From positions 3,196,599 to 3,260,598 of the forward strand of contig NZ_CP145809.1 in NCBI RefSeq assembly GCF_038049925.1: a DNA stretch of 64,000 nucleotides. Direction: 5' to 3'. The notes under the pieces were generated by a model. That model saw only the letters and a list, made by a program, of their open reading frames with translations, did not search any database and was not told where the DNA came from. The position numbers were made by a program, and so were the translations under genes. Positions 7,200-16,800 of the stretch are shown here, one piece after another. Numbering within the stretch: position 1 is the stretch's first letter; each line of letters starts with the position of its first letter. This stretch comes from Georgenia sp. M64. GTDB taxonomy: Bacteria > Actinomycetota > Actinomycetes > Actinomycetales > Actinomycetaceae.

Positions 7200-9710
7200 T
7201 CACATGCCGATCATGTCGAACTGCTCGAAGGAGATGGTGATGCGGAAGTCACGCCTGGGGTACGGAAGCCTCACCAGCACCGACCTGAGCGACGGGGAGT
7301 AGTGCCACCCTGTCGTCGCCTCGTCGAAACGCGCCCGGTCCAGGTGATGCGGAAGGCGGGAGTCGTCCACCGAGACCCAGAACGGTGCCTTCCCCGGGTA
7401 GACCACGTCCACCAGCAGCTCTTCGATCGTGCTCTCGTAGTCCCCCTGGTGGGTGAAGCCGAGGACCGCGCGCTCTCCCGCCGTCATCGTGATCTCGGTA
7501 CGGAGGAAGGCGCCGTGCTCGTACGCACGGCTCACGCCGTCGTCCTCGTGGAGCACGAAATGGCCGTCGCGATCGGGAGCACAGACGAGGTGAAGACCCG
7601 TGACGTTCTCCCGCGCGAGGTTGTGCATCTGGTTCAGTGCCATCGGCACGATTCCGCCGCCACGGAGGAAGACCGGAACGGTGCCCAGATCGACCGGGAC
7701 CTCGATCGTCTGCCCGCCGGTGTACGGCTCACGCGTGCTGAAGTCGTAGAAGTGCTCGCCCTCCGGGAGGTAGACCTGCCGTGTCGAGGAACCGGGCGTC
7801 ACCACGTTCGCCACCAGAAGCGCGTCCCCCAGCATGAAGTCGACGCCCTCCTCGTCGCACCTCGGATCGTCCTGGAAGGCGCTGCACATAGGTTCCGCGA
7901 TCGGGAGGCCGGCCTCGTGCGCCCTCGCCATGAGGGAGTACAGGTACGGGAAGAGGCGGTAGCGGAGCCGGATCGCGTCCCGTACGTGGTGGGTGACCTC
8001 GTCGTACATCCACGGCTCGGTGACGGTGTTGTCGGTGTTGACCGAATGGATGGAGAACCGGGGCTGGAAGACACCGTTCTGGACCCACCTCACCAGGAGC
8101 TCGGGCTCCGGGGCCGGCCCGAAGAAGCCACCGATGTCGGCGCCCTGGTTGGCGACCCCGGACAGGCTCATCCCCAGCATCGTCGCGATGTTGTACGCCA
8201 GCGAGTCCCAGGAGGTGCTGTTGTCACCGGCCCAGGTCTGCGCGTACCGCTGGATCCCGGCGTGCCCGGACCGGCAGACGAGGTACGGACGGGCGTCCGG
8301 GGCAGACTCCGCGATCGCCTCCTGAGTGACGTGGCACATGAGGTTCGGCATCACCGCCTTGAGCCGGCCGATCGTGCCCCCGCCTCCGTCGAACGCGCAG
8401 CGGGCGTCCTTGTCGACCAGCCCGTCGTACTCGCAGTTGTCGTTCCACACCGAGGTGGTTCCCCGCTCGAGCACCGTGCGCGTGAGCCGCTTCTTCCAGC
8501 TGTCCCGCGCCTGCGGGTCGGTGAAGTCGACGAAGTGCCCCTTGCCGCCCCACCACGTGCCGAGGGCCGCGACGTCCGCGTCGCTGGCTCTGACGAAGAT
8601 GCCGTCATCCTTCATGTCGTCGAGGTCGGGGTGGACGGTGAGGACACCCGGTTTGACGTTCGGGGAGACGGTGATGCCGCGCGCGGACATGGCGGAGAAG
8701 AACCCGGACGGGTCGGGAAAGCGATCGTCGTTCCAGGTGAAGACACAGCGCTTCATCCCCGCGGCGGTCTCCTGCTGGGTGTACCCCGACGACAGCTGGA
8801 ACCCGTCGATGGGGATCTCGTTCCTCTCCGCGATCTCGACGAACTCGAGGATCGCCTTGTCGCAGTCGGCCGGGAGCTCGGAGTAGTACATGGAAGAGCC
8901 GAGGTACCCGAGCGCCGATTTCGGCAGCATGGCTGACCTGCCCGTCAACATGGTGTAGCGCTGGACGACGTCCCTGATCGCCGGACCGGCGATCAGGAAG
9001 AGGTCGATGTCGCCGCCGTCGGTGCGGTACCGGCTGTGCGGGGCCCAGTAGTTGCTCCTCTCGCGGCCCATGTCGAAATCGCAGTCGTACGTGTTGTGGT
9101 AGAAGTACCCGACGGCCTTCCGGGTGCCGGCGCCGAACTTGATGTAGAACGGGATGTGCTTGTACAGCGGGTCGGACTCCCTGGGGTCGTACCCCATGGC
9201 GTCCTTGGGACTCATCGTCACGAGCTTCTGGTACTTGTTGAGCGGACCTGTGGTCTCGCCGAAGCCGTAGAAGCGGTCGTCACGCGCGATCTCGCTCGAG
9301 TGGATGCGCCGTCGGTTGGAGTCCTCCAGGTAGCCGATGTCGACGACGTCCGCGTGCAGGAGCGTGCCCTCGACGTCGTAGACGCAGATTCGGAACGGGT
9401 CCTTCTCGACCTCGATCCGGAGCTTGCGCCCCGTCACCACGGCCTTGGCCGGGCCGTCGGCCAGCTCCACCGCCGCCGCGCCGATCCGCGTGCGCTCGTC
9501 GCCCATGAACGCGTCCAGCCGGTCCGGCCAAGCGGTCGTCACCAGGGTGTACGACTCCTCCGTGAAGCCCGGATCGAACCCGGCCCGGACCCGGACGATG
9601 TCGTCGGTCATCAGGAGGATCCTGATCTCGACGCCGTCCGTCCGGACGGAGATCCAGTCGCCTGACCGCTCGACCCGCTCGACTCTTCTGCACAGACGCA
9701 CGGTGCTCAC
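7200..9710 (-). CDS. glycoside hydrolase family 31 (alpha-glucosidase/alpha-xylosidase type)
   Basis: 836 residues, normal for GH31. These enzymes release alpha-linked sugars from non-reducing ends by a retaining mechanism. An N-terminal beta-sandwich (GFGETTG region) is followed by the barrel; the nucleophile is D424 in SVWNDNCE and the acid/base is D496 in QTWAGDN. C-terminal beta domains follow (VFLRGGGIVP). There is no signal peptide, so it acts in the cytoplasm on imported sugar. It is divergent from an ABC sugar importer at 10002, which probably supplies its substrate. Whether it prefers glucosides, xylosides or another alpha-linked sugar cannot be read from the sequence. Confidence 0.9.
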   Translation of the reverse strand: MSTVRLCRRVERVERSGDWISVRTDGVEIRILLMTDDIVRVRAGFDPGFTEESYTLVTTAWPDRLDAFMGDERTRIGAAAVELADGPAKAVVTGRKLRIEVEKDPFRICVYDVEGTLLHADVVDIGYLEDSNRRRIHSSEIARDDRFYGFGETTGPLNKYQKLVTMSPKDAMGYDPRESDPLYKHIPFYIKFGAGTRKAVGYFYHNTYDCDFDMGRERSNYWAPHSRYRTDGGDIDLFLIAGPAIRDVVQRYTMLTGRSAMLPKSALGYLGSSMYYSELPADCDKAILEFVEIAERNEIPIDGFQLSSGYTQQETAAGMKRCVFTWNDDRFPDPSGFFSAMSARGITVSPNVKPGVLTVHPDLDDMKDDGIFVRASDADVAALGTWWGGKGHFVDFTDPQARDSWKKRLTRTVLERGTTSVWNDNCEYDGLVDKDARCAFDGGGGTIGRLKAVMPNLMCHVTQEAIAESAPDARPYLVCRSGHAGIQRYAQTWAGDNSTSWDSLAYNIATMLGMSLSGVANQGADIGGFFGPAPEPELLVRWVQNGVFQPRFSIHSVNTDNTVTEPWMYDEVTHHVRDAIRLRYRLFPYLYSLMARAHEAGLPIAEPMCSAFQDDPRCDEEGVDFMLGDALLVANVVTPGSSTRQVYLPEGEHFYDFSTREPYTGGQTIEVPVDLGTVPVFLRGGGIVPMALNQMHNLARENVTGLHLVCAPDRDGHFVLHEDDGVSRAYEHGAFLRTEITMTAGERAVLGFTHQGDYESTIEELLVDVVYPGKAPFWVSVDDSRLPHHLDRARFDEATTGWHYSPSLRSVLVRLPYPRRDFRITISFEQFDMIGM

Positions 9711-9831
9711 CTCTCAGCGGTTCTCCCGTCCGCTGCCGGACGGCTGCGCCACCGATTCACCCATGCCTGCAGGCCGGTGGCAATGGCTCCCTCGCATTTC
9801 CCTCGCTGTGCCGGAGCTGCCGTTCGTGACG

Positions 9832-9848
9832 TTCGAGGCACCGTCGAA
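9832..9848. promoter_or_regulatory. inverted repeat between the divergent GH31 and ABC genes
   Basis: TTCGA and TCGAA arms with a 7-base spacer, in the 291-bp divergent region (9711-10001). A TATGAA at 9884-9889 could be a -10 for the transporter operon. No regulator gene of LacI or ROK type lies in the neighbourhood, so a repressor would have to be encoded elsewhere. Weak evidence only. Confidence 0.3.
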
Positions 9849-10001
9849 GCCTGCTCTCCCCGATCTGCGTGTGCCCGATTTGTTATGAATTGTTCACCGC
9901 CCACGGAGTGCCATCCCGCCCTAACCGGGGCATGCTCGGTCATGTGCCTCGACGACGAGGCGCACGCGCGCTCCGAGCGCCACGAGTTCAAGGAGGATCC
10001 C

Positions 10002-11330
10002 GTGCGGACGACACGAGTCACCAAACTGCTGGCCCTGGCCGGCGCGACCGCCCTCTTCGCGGCCTGTGCGCCCGGGGAGGTCGAGGGCGAGGGCAGCGAC
10101 GGCGAGGCCGGAACCGAGGCCCCCGAGGTCGAAAGCGTCGACCCGGCGGAGTTCGCCGGCGAGACCCTCAACTACGTCTACTTCACCGACGGTCCGGACG
10201 AGCAGGTCACCCGCGACCTCATCGCCGAGTTCGAGGAGGAGTACGACGTGACGGTCGAGCTCGAGGTCCTCCCCTACGCCGACCTGGTGACCTCGGTGCA
10301 GGCGCGCCTCTCCGGCGGCAACCCGCCCGACGTCGTCCGGCTCACCGGTCTCACCGACTTCCGGCCCGACCTCCTCGACCTGAGGCAGTACCTCGGCGAG
10401 GACTACGCGGATGAGTTCCAGGAGGGCCCCGTCCGGGGCGCCCTCGGCGACAACGGCGAGCTGCTCGCCGTCCCCTCGGACGCCACCCTGAACGGTCCCT
10501 TCGTCAACACCGCGATGTTCGAGGAGGCCGGCGTCGAGCTTCCCGACCCGGCGGACCCGTGGACGTGGGAGGAGATGACCGAGGCCGCCCGCCAGGTCCA
10601 GGAATCCGCCGGCACCCCCTACGCCTTCGCGATGGACAAGTCCGGCCACCGCGTCTCGACCATCCTCAGCCAGTACGGCACCGCGCTGGTCGCCGATGGC
10701 GAGGTCGCACTCGACGTCGAGAAGGCCGAGGAGGCCCTGACACCGATCGTGGGGCTCATGGCCGAGGACGTCATGCCGCGCGACTTCTGGATCGGGACCG
10801 GCACCCGGTACGAGGGCGCCAACGAGATCTTCCTGGCCCAGGAGACGCCGGTGTACCTCTCGGGCAACTGGCAGGTGGCTCAGTTCGCGCAGAACGCCGA
10901 GTTCGAGTGGGCGGCCGCCCCCAACCCCTGCGCCGAGGAGTGCGGCGGGTTCCCCGGCGGCAAGTACATGGCCGCGCTGACCGAGGGGCCCAACCCCGCC
11001 CTCGCTGCCGAGTTCATCCGGTTCATGAACACCACCGAGAACCAGGAGACGTTCGTCTCCGGCAGCATGTTCCTCCCCACGAGGGCCGACCTCGCCGAGT
11101 CCGGTGTCACCTACCCGGACCGCCAGGAGGACATGGACGTCTTCCTCCAGGACCTCGAGCGCACCCCGGAGCTCGGCTACGCCGCCAACGCCGACCCCGC
11201 CTTCGCGGGCGCCGCCACCGCCCTCGTCGAGGAGATCTCCCAGGTGGTCACGGGCGGCAAGGACCTCCCGACGGCGCTCACCGACCTCCAGGCCACCACG
11301 GAGAGTCTGGTCGAGGAGCTCAGCTCTTGA
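10002..11330 (+). CDS. ABC transporter sugar-binding lipoprotein
   Basis: 442 residues from GTG 10002, chosen because AAGGAGG lies at 9990-9996 and a lipoprotein signal follows at once: two basic residues, a hydrophobic stretch and the lipobox LFAAC with Cys22. It belongs to the family 1 extracellular solute-binding proteins of carbohydrate uptake (CUT1) transporters (GETLNYVYFTDG, later GGFPGGKYMAA and a helix with MNTTENQ). The mature protein is very acidic near its N-terminus. First gene of a four-gene operon with two permeases and a large uncharacterised protein; no ATPase gene is present, so a shared MsiK-type ATPase is likely. Confidence 0.9.
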   Translation: MRTTRVTKLLALAGATALFAACAPGEVEGEGSDGEAGTEAPEVESVDPAEFAGETLNYVYFTDGPDEQVTRDLIAEFEEEYDVTVELEVLPYADLVTSVQARLSGGNPPDVVRLTGLTDFRPDLLDLRQYLGEDYADEFQEGPVRGALGDNGELLAVPSDATLNGPFVNTAMFEEAGVELPDPADPWTWEEMTEAARQVQESAGTPYAFAMDKSGHRVSTILSQYGTALVADGEVALDVEKAEEALTPIVGLMAEDVMPRDFWIGTGTRYEGANEIFLAQETPVYLSGNWQVAQFAQNAEFEWAAAPNPCAEECGGFPGGKYMAALTEGPNPALAAEFIRFMNTTENQETFVSGSMFLPTRADLAESGVTYPDRQEDMDVFLQDLERTPELGYAANADPAFAGAATALVEEISQVVTGGKDLPTALTDLQATTESLVEELSS

Positions 11331-12241
11331 CCTCCGCAGCCGTGCAGGCGCGGCCCCGGCGACGGCGGTCGAAACCGCTGGGGCTGCGCATGTCCCCGTA
11401 CCTGTTCCTGCTCCCGAACATGCTGATCTTCGGTGTCTTCGTGATCTGGCCGGCGATCAACGGCATCAACATCTCTCGCTTCACCTCCTCCAACGGGCGC
11501 ACCTTCCGCTACGTCGGGACCGGGAACTACGAGCGGATCCTCCGCGACAGCGAGTTCTGGGGCGTCGTCACCAACACGGTCATCTACGCGATCGCCTTCG
11601 TCACGCTGTCTGCCGTCCTCGGCGTCGCGCTAGCCGTGCTCATCGACCAGCAGGGCAGAGGCCGGGCGTTCTTCCGGGCGGCGTTCTTCATCCCCGTGCT
11701 CATCTCGCCGGTCGTCGTCGGCCTCGTGTGGAGCTGGATGCTCGAGCGACAAGGCGGGCTGGTGAACACCTTCCTCGGCCGGTTCGGGGTCGGGGAGATC
11801 CCCTGGCTCGTGGAGGACACCCTCGCGATGGTCGCCGTGATCGGCGTCGGCGTGTGGATGCAGGTCGGGTTCTACATGCTGATCCTGCTCGCCGGACTTC
11901 AGAGCATCGACCCCTCCCTCTACGAGGCGGCCCGCATGGACGGCGCCTCCCGGTGGGGCCAGTTCGTCCACATCACCCTGCCGCTGCTCCAGTCGAGCAT
12001 CCTCGTCGTCATCATCCTGGCGACCATCCACGGCTTCCAGGCGTTCGACTACATCTTCACCCTCACCGGCGGCGGGCCGGTCGGCGGGACGACGCTCATG
12101 GTCCAGTACATCTACGAGAACGGGTTCGTCTCGCCGATCCGGTACGGGGTCGCGGCGGCCGGCAGCGTGCTGCTGTTCTGCGCCGTCTTCAGCCTGACCC
12201 TCGTCAACTGGCTCATCGGGCGCCGGAGAGAGGCAGCATGA
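11327..12241 (+). CDS. ABC sugar transporter permease (MalF/UgpA type)
   Basis: 304 residues with six predicted membrane helices and the EAA loop EAARMDGASRWGQFVHITLP that docks with the ATPase. TTG 11327 is chosen because it overlaps the stop of the binding protein by four bases (TTGA) and has GAGGAG 7 bases upstream. ATG 11390 would remove the short cytoplasmic N-terminus and lacks such a site. Its stop overlaps the next start (ATGA). It forms the membrane channel together with the next gene product. Confidence 0.9.
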   Translation: MTSAAVQARPRRRRSKPLGLRMSPYLFLLPNMLIFGVFVIWPAINGINISRFTSSNGRTFRYVGTGNYERILRDSEFWGVVTNTVIYAIAFVTLSAVLGVALAVLIDQQGRGRAFFRAAFFIPVLISPVVVGLVWSWMLERQGGLVNTFLGRFGVGEIPWLVEDTLAMVAVIGVGVWMQVGFYMLILLAGLQSIDPSLYEAARMDGASRWGQFVHITLPLLQSSILVVIILATIHGFQAFDYIFTLTGGGPVGGTTLMVQYIYENGFVSPIRYGVAAAGSVLLFCAVFSLTLVNWLIGRRREAA

Positions 12242-13134
12242 CCACGCAGCCCACCACCACCATCGCCCCGCCCACCACCGAGCCCCGCCGCACCTGGACG
12301 TCGACGAGCTCCGGCAAGCGGGTCACCGCCACCGACGCCCTGCGGGTGACCATCCTCATCACCTTGGCGCTGCTCGCCCTCATCCCGATCGTGTGGACGA
12401 TCCTCGGGGCGTTCAAGACGCCCACGGAGCTGGCCGCGCGCCCGCCCGCGCTCCTGCCCGACTCGTTCGCCCTCACGAACTACACCGACGCACTCACCCG
12501 GTTCGACTTCACGACGTACGTGCGCAACAGCGTGCTCGTCACCGTCGGGGCCACCGTGCTGACGCTCGTCATCAACTCCATGGCCGCCTACGCACTGGCG
12601 AAGTACAACTTCCGCGGCAAGAACGCGTTGTTCCTGCTGACGCTGGCGACGATCATGATCCCACTGCAGGTCATCCTCATCCCCGTCTACCAGGTGGTCG
12701 CCTCGTTCGGGATGGTCAACACCCTGTGGGGCCTCATCATCCCCGCGGCGGCCACCCCGACCGGGGTGTTCCTCCTGCGCCAGTACATGCTCACGATCCC
12801 TGACGAGCTCATCGAGGCCGCCCGCGTCGACGGCTCCGGCGAGTTCCGGACGTTCCTGCGGATCGTGCTGCCCCTGTGCCGGCCGGCGCTGGCCGTCGTC
12901 GCCATCTTCTCGGTGATGTGGCGGTGGAACGACTTCCTGTGGCCGCTCGTCGTCGCCCAGAGCGAGAGCGTCTACACGCTCCCCGTGGCGCTGGCGCGGT
13001 TCAACGCCCAGGAGACGGTGCCGTTCAACCTCATCCTGGCCATGAGCGTCGTCTCGATCGTGCCGGTCATCGTGCTGTTTCTGTTCTTCCAGAAGCAGAT
13101 CGCGACGGGCATCGCCAACACCGGCATCAAGTGA
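12238..13134 (+). CDS. ABC sugar transporter permease (MalG/UgpE type)
   Basis: 298 residues, six predicted membrane helices, EAA loop EAARVDGSGEFRTFLRIVLP and the usual C-terminal FFQKQIATGI...GIK of MalG-type permeases. The N-terminal 40 residues are rich in Thr and Pro. ATGA overlap with the upstream permease and GTGA overlap with the next gene show tight translational coupling. It pairs with the product of 11327-12241. Confidence 0.92.
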   Translation: MTTQPTTTIAPPTTEPRRTWTSTSSGKRVTATDALRVTILITLALLALIPIVWTILGAFKTPTELAARPPALLPDSFALTNYTDALTRFDFTTYVRNSVLVTVGATVLTLVINSMAAYALAKYNFRGKNALFLLTLATIMIPLQVILIPVYQVVASFGMVNTLWGLIIPAAATPTGVFLLRQYMLTIPDELIEAARVDGSGEFRTFLRIVLPLCRPALAVVAIFSVMWRWNDFLWPLVVAQSESVYTLPVALARFNAQETVPFNLILAMSVVSIVPVIVLFLFFQKQIATGIANTGIK

Positions 13135-15917
13135 CCAGCGAGCCCGCCGCCCCGACCGGCCGCACGACGCACACCGTCGACGCCGACGGCACCGTCCGCG
13201 ACTGGCTGGTCTCCCCCGCCTGGGCCGCCCCGTGCACGGACCTCGACGACTTCTTGGCTGCCGACGGCGACCCCTGGGGTCCGGACGGGCGCTGGGTGCT
13301 CACGAACGGGCCCGACGTCGCACCACTGAAGGAGCGGCTCGCCGCGGCGCACCCGATCACCACCGACCAGCCGCTGGCCGCACCCCTGGAGGGCGGACCC
13401 GTTGCCTGGACCGCCGACGGCCGCACCTACGAGGCCACCTGGCGGCGGGTGCGCACGGGTGGTGACGGGCTGCTGGACTGGTCGGCGTTCTGCTTCACCC
13501 CGGAGTACCGCTACTCCGTGGCCACCACGGTCCTGGAGGTCGACCAGGCCGAGTGGCGCATGCTCGAGCTCCACACGACCGGGCCGTTCGTGCTCTGGCT
13601 GGACGGCGAGGTCGTCCTCCGCGGTGCCACCGTCTCCTACATGGAGCCGGAGGTGCACACCGTCCGGGTGCGCATCCCGTCCCGGACGACGACGGTCCAC
13701 CTGGCCACCTGGCAGGTCGCCTTCCGCGAGTGCCGGCACGTCGCCCGCCTGCGGGTGCAGGGGCTGCCGGTCCGGGTCGTGATTCCCTCGCCCGGCGCCG
13801 ACGAGACGGCCAACCGGCTCGCCGAGACCCTGCTCTCCCGGGTGGCGTCCCGCTCCTGGGCCCTGGAGTCCGCCACCGCCACCCTGCAGGCCCCGCCCGG
13901 CGTCGCCCTGCGGGTCCGGGTCGGGGAGGGCCAGCCGTGGCAGCACCTGCTCGCCGACGATGACGGGGTGGTCACGTACCGGCTCGGCAGCGCCCCCGAG
14001 GAGACCGACGAGGGCGTCGACGTCGACCTGTCGGCGGGGGCGTCGATGCTCTCGAGCGGCGAGAGCGTCGTGGAGGTGCGGCTCGACGACGACCGATGCC
14101 CGCAGACCGTGCGCCTGCATGTGGCGATGCTGCCGTCGCTGAGCACCGAGACCGCGGCGGGCGGCCCGGAGCAGTGGCGCCGCGAGGCGCTCGAGCACGT
14201 CGCCGGGTTCGCCCGGGAGGCACCGTGGGCGGAACCTCGCGAGCGAGGCGTCGCGGGGCTGCTCGCGCGACACGCCCTGGACCCGGCCACCACGGTTCGT
14301 CCCGAGGACCTCGCCACGGCCCTCGACCGCATCCGGACCAGGGGCGACTGCGCCGACTTCGAGGTCGTCTCGCTCATGCTCGCCTGGCACTGGGTGCCGC
14401 AGGACCGCTGGCCCGCCGGCCTCCGGGACGAGGTGGCCGCCGCCGTCACCGGGATGAAGTACTGGATCACCCAGCCCGGCCTGGACGCGATGTGCTACTT
14501 CACGGAGAATCACCAGCTCGTCTGGCACGTGGCCGAGATCCTTGCCGGTGAGACGTTCTCCCGGGTGGTGTTCGACGTGGACGGGCGCACGGGGGCCGAG
14601 CACGCCGCCGAGGCGCGCGCCCGCGTGGCCGGGTGGATGGCCCGGAAGCTGCGCGGCGGGTTCAGCGAGTTCGACTCGAACGCCTACCTCGCGATCGACA
14701 GCTACGCCCTGTGCGCGCTCCACGAGCTCGCCGAGGACACCGGGCTGGCCGAGGCCGCCCGCACGCTGCTGGACAAGGCCCTCGTCACGCTGGCGTCGAA
14801 CTCTTGGAGAGGCATCCACGGCGCCGCGCACGGCCGCTCGTACGTCCACACACTGCGGAGCTCGCGGTTCGAGGAGACGTCACCGATCCTGCGCCTGGCC
14901 ACCGGGGTCGGCACACTCAACGACGCCGTCCTCCCGGTGACCACCCTCGCCCTGGCACGGTCCTACCGGATCCCCGACGTCGTGCGCCGCCTCGCCGTCG
15001 ACCAGCCCGAGGAGTGGTGGGGCCGACAGGTGTACCGCGGCTCACTCGGTTACGAGAGGGACCTGCTCGAGCGGCCGTACCGTTCGGACCTGCAGGTCTG
15101 GCGCACGCCCGACGTCATGCTCTCCAGCGTGCAGGACTACCGGGCCGGGCTGCCGGGCCTGCAGGAGCACGTCTGGGGGGCGACGCTCGCACGTGAGCTC
15201 CAGGTGTTCGTCACCCACCCGGCCAACGCGGACACCGGTTCGTCCGCGCGGCCGAACGCGTGGGCAGGCCACCGTGTGCTCCCCCGGGTCCACCAGCACC
15301 GCCAGGCGCTCGTCCACGTGCAGCGGTTCACGACCACGGATCCGATCCACACCACGCACCTGTGGCTACCGCTCGTCCAGACCGACGAGCACGTGCACAT
15401 CGGCGACTGGTTCGCCGCGCGCCGCGGGGACGGCTACGTCGCGGTGGCCACCCCGGGCGGGGTGCGGCCGGTCCAGGAGGGCGAGACGGCCTGGCAGGAG
15501 TGGCTCCCCGCCCGCGGCGGAGACGTCTGGGTGGTGGTCGTCGGGCGGAAGGCGGTCGACGGCGACTTCCGCCGGTGGGTGGAGCGGCTCGCCGCGAGCC
15601 GTCTCACGTGGCACCCGCGCGGCACCATCGACCCGGGGGTGCGGTGGGACCGCGACGGCGCGCCGTCGCTCGAGCTGACCTTCGACACCGCGTTCCTCGT
15701 CGACGGCGTGCCGCAGGGCCTGGTCGACGGACGCCCCGAGGCCGAGCCGCACCTGGACAACCCCGCCGTGCGCCTCGGGTTCAGCGACCACCGCACCACT
15801 GTGCGGTGGGGTGGCGCCGAGCTGGAGCTCGACGTCGGCGGTTCGCTGGAGACACTGGAGCGCGTTCTCGGTGGCGCGGATGCGGCACCCACCGCGCCCC
15901 GGTCGTCGCCACGTTGA
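13131..15917 (+). CDS. large uncharacterised protein of a sugar-uptake operon
   Basis: 928 residues from GTG 13131, which overlaps the previous stop (GTGA). No signal peptide. The first 300 residues look like beta-sandwich domains (VLWLDGEVVLRGAT, VHLATWQVAFRE resembles sugar-binding modules of cytoplasmic glycosidases). Residues 350-650 are helix-rich with ENHQLVWHVAEILAGETF, FSEFDSNAYLAIDSYALCAL and NSWRGIHGAAHGRSY, reminiscent of the (alpha/alpha) toroid folds of glycoside hydrolases and polysaccharide lyases. I do not recognise a CAZy family. From the operon it probably processes the imported sugar before or together with the GH31 enzyme. Confidence 0.75.
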   Translation: MTSEPAAPTGRTTHTVDADGTVRDWLVSPAWAAPCTDLDDFLAADGDPWGPDGRWVLTNGPDVAPLKERLAAAHPITTDQPLAAPLEGGPVAWTADGRTYEATWRRVRTGGDGLLDWSAFCFTPEYRYSVATTVLEVDQAEWRMLELHTTGPFVLWLDGEVVLRGATVSYMEPEVHTVRVRIPSRTTTVHLATWQVAFRECRHVARLRVQGLPVRVVIPSPGADETANRLAETLLSRVASRSWALESATATLQAPPGVALRVRVGEGQPWQHLLADDDGVVTYRLGSAPEETDEGVDVDLSAGASMLSSGESVVEVRLDDDRCPQTVRLHVAMLPSLSTETAAGGPEQWRREALEHVAGFAREAPWAEPRERGVAGLLARHALDPATTVRPEDLATALDRIRTRGDCADFEVVSLMLAWHWVPQDRWPAGLRDEVAAAVTGMKYWITQPGLDAMCYFTENHQLVWHVAEILAGETFSRVVFDVDGRTGAEHAAEARARVAGWMARKLRGGFSEFDSNAYLAIDSYALCALHELAEDTGLAEAARTLLDKALVTLASNSWRGIHGAAHGRSYVHTLRSSRFEETSPILRLATGVGTLNDAVLPVTTLALARSYRIPDVVRRLAVDQPEEWWGRQVYRGSLGYERDLLERPYRSDLQVWRTPDVMLSSVQDYRAGLPGLQEHVWGATLARELQVFVTHPANADTGSSARPNAWAGHRVLPRVHQHRQALVHVQRFTTTDPIHTTHLWLPLVQTDEHVHIGDWFAARRGDGYVAVATPGGVRPVQEGETAWQEWLPARGGDVWVVVVGRKAVDGDFRRWVERLAASRLTWHPRGTIDPGVRWDRDGAPSLELTFDTAFLVDGVPQGLVDGRPEAEPHLDNPAVRLGFSDHRTTVRWGGAELELDVGGSLETLERVLGGADAAPTAPRSSPR

Positions 15918-15974
15918 CCTCGATGCCCCGAAACGCCTGGGGTGGCTCCGGTGGCACCGCGGGAGCATTGCGGT

Positions 15975-16205
15975 ATGAAACTCAGCGTCAGCCTGTCGGA
16001 CGAGGATGTGGCAATCCTCGACGAGTACGCCCGTACCGCCGGCCTGCCCTCGAGGTCGGCCGCATTGCACCATGCTGTGCGGATGCTGCGCCTGCCCGAC
16101 CTTGAGCAGGACTACCAAGCCGCGTGGCAGGAGTGGGAAGCCTCAGGCGACCAAGCGGCGTGGACAGGGACCGCGGCCGACGGGATCGCTGATGCTGCGC
16201 AGTGA
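15975..16205 (+). CDS. ribbon-helix-helix antitoxin (MazE-like)
   Basis: 76 residues. The N-terminus [21 protein letters not shown] followed by [13 protein letters not shown] is a standard ribbon-helix-helix DNA-binding domain; the acidic, Trp-rich tail ([17 protein letters not shown]) is the usual toxin-binding part. ATG 15975 is chosen because it starts exactly at the domain. It overlaps the toxin gene by 14 bases, as is common in mazEF operons of actinobacteria. Confidence 0.85.
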   Translation: MKLSVSLSDEDVAILDEYARTAGLPSRSAALHHAVRMLRLPDLEQDYQAAWQEWEASGDQAAWTGTAADGIADAAQ

Positions 16206-16662
16206 GATCCGGCTCGTCGATCTGGACCCCTCTCGCCGAAGTGCGGCCAACAAGCGCCGTCCGGCTGTGATCGTGAGCAACGACCGGGCGAACTCGATCG
16301 CGGCGCGCCTCGGCCGCGGAGTGGTCACCGTGGTACCGGTCACCAGCAACACGGACCGGATCTTCCCGTTCCAGACATTCCTGCCCGCAGCCGCGACCGG
16401 CCTCCGGCAGGACGCCAAGGCCCAGGCCGAGCAGGTCCGTTGGATCGCGGTCGAGCGGCTCGGCGCGGTCCTTCGGGAGCCCCAGCCGAGATCATGGCGC
16501 AGACGACGCATTGCGCCTCCACCTCCAGCTGTAGGGACCGCGTTGCAGATTGGGATCCGGCGAAGGCCGTGGCATGCCGCACTGCGAGGGACCGTCCCGG
16601 GTCCGCGGCACGCCGTACCGCCGGGGAACCTTCTCCGAGACGTCCGCCCGCTTGCGGCATGA
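16192..16662 (+). CDS. MazF-family endoribonuclease with a frameshifted C-terminus
   Basis: The first 83 or so codons are typical MazF ([62 protein letters not shown]). The usual C-terminal helix follows in two other frames: [10 protein letters not shown] one frame over, then [10 protein letters not shown] and a stop at 16534 in a third. One base appears lost near 16470 and about four near 16503, so the frame instead runs on to 16662 with an Arg/Pro-rich tail. The RNase core is present but the dimer helix is gone; probably inactive, though this is unproven. Confidence 0.7.
   Translation: MLRSEIRLVDLDPSRRSAANKRRPAVIVSNDRANSIAARLGRGVVTVVPVTSNTDRIFPFQTFLPAAATGLRQDAKAQAEQVRWIAVERLGAVLREPQPRSWRRRRIAPPPPAVGTALQIGIRRRPWHAALRGTVPGPRHAVPPGNLLRDVRPLAA
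16575..16640. repeat. non-coding repeat shared with 323-385
   Basis: GCACTGCGAGGGACCGTCCC and the following GC-rich bases up to CGCCGTACCGC occur both here and at about 331-375. Neither copy is coding. Together with the paired SRPBCC and DHFR-like genes this points to two related segments in the window. Confidence 0.6.
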
Positions 16663-16800
16663 CCGCGCGCCGGAGCTTCCCACCATCGGCGTTGCCCCGG
16701 GTCCTCTTAGCGACGGCGTGCTCGTGACCTCACCGTCGACGCTCTTGCCGGAGTCGTCGCTACGGAGGACTCTGTAGAACCCGTCCAGCCGGAGGCACCC

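Noticed and set aside
7302-8936. Long open frame on the plus strand opposite the GH31 gene
   Set aside because: It is the codon-bias shadow of the real gene: rich in Arg, Val and Asp, no domain, no ribosome site. Similar long shadows lie opposite the relaxase, ychF, ggt and phoH genes.
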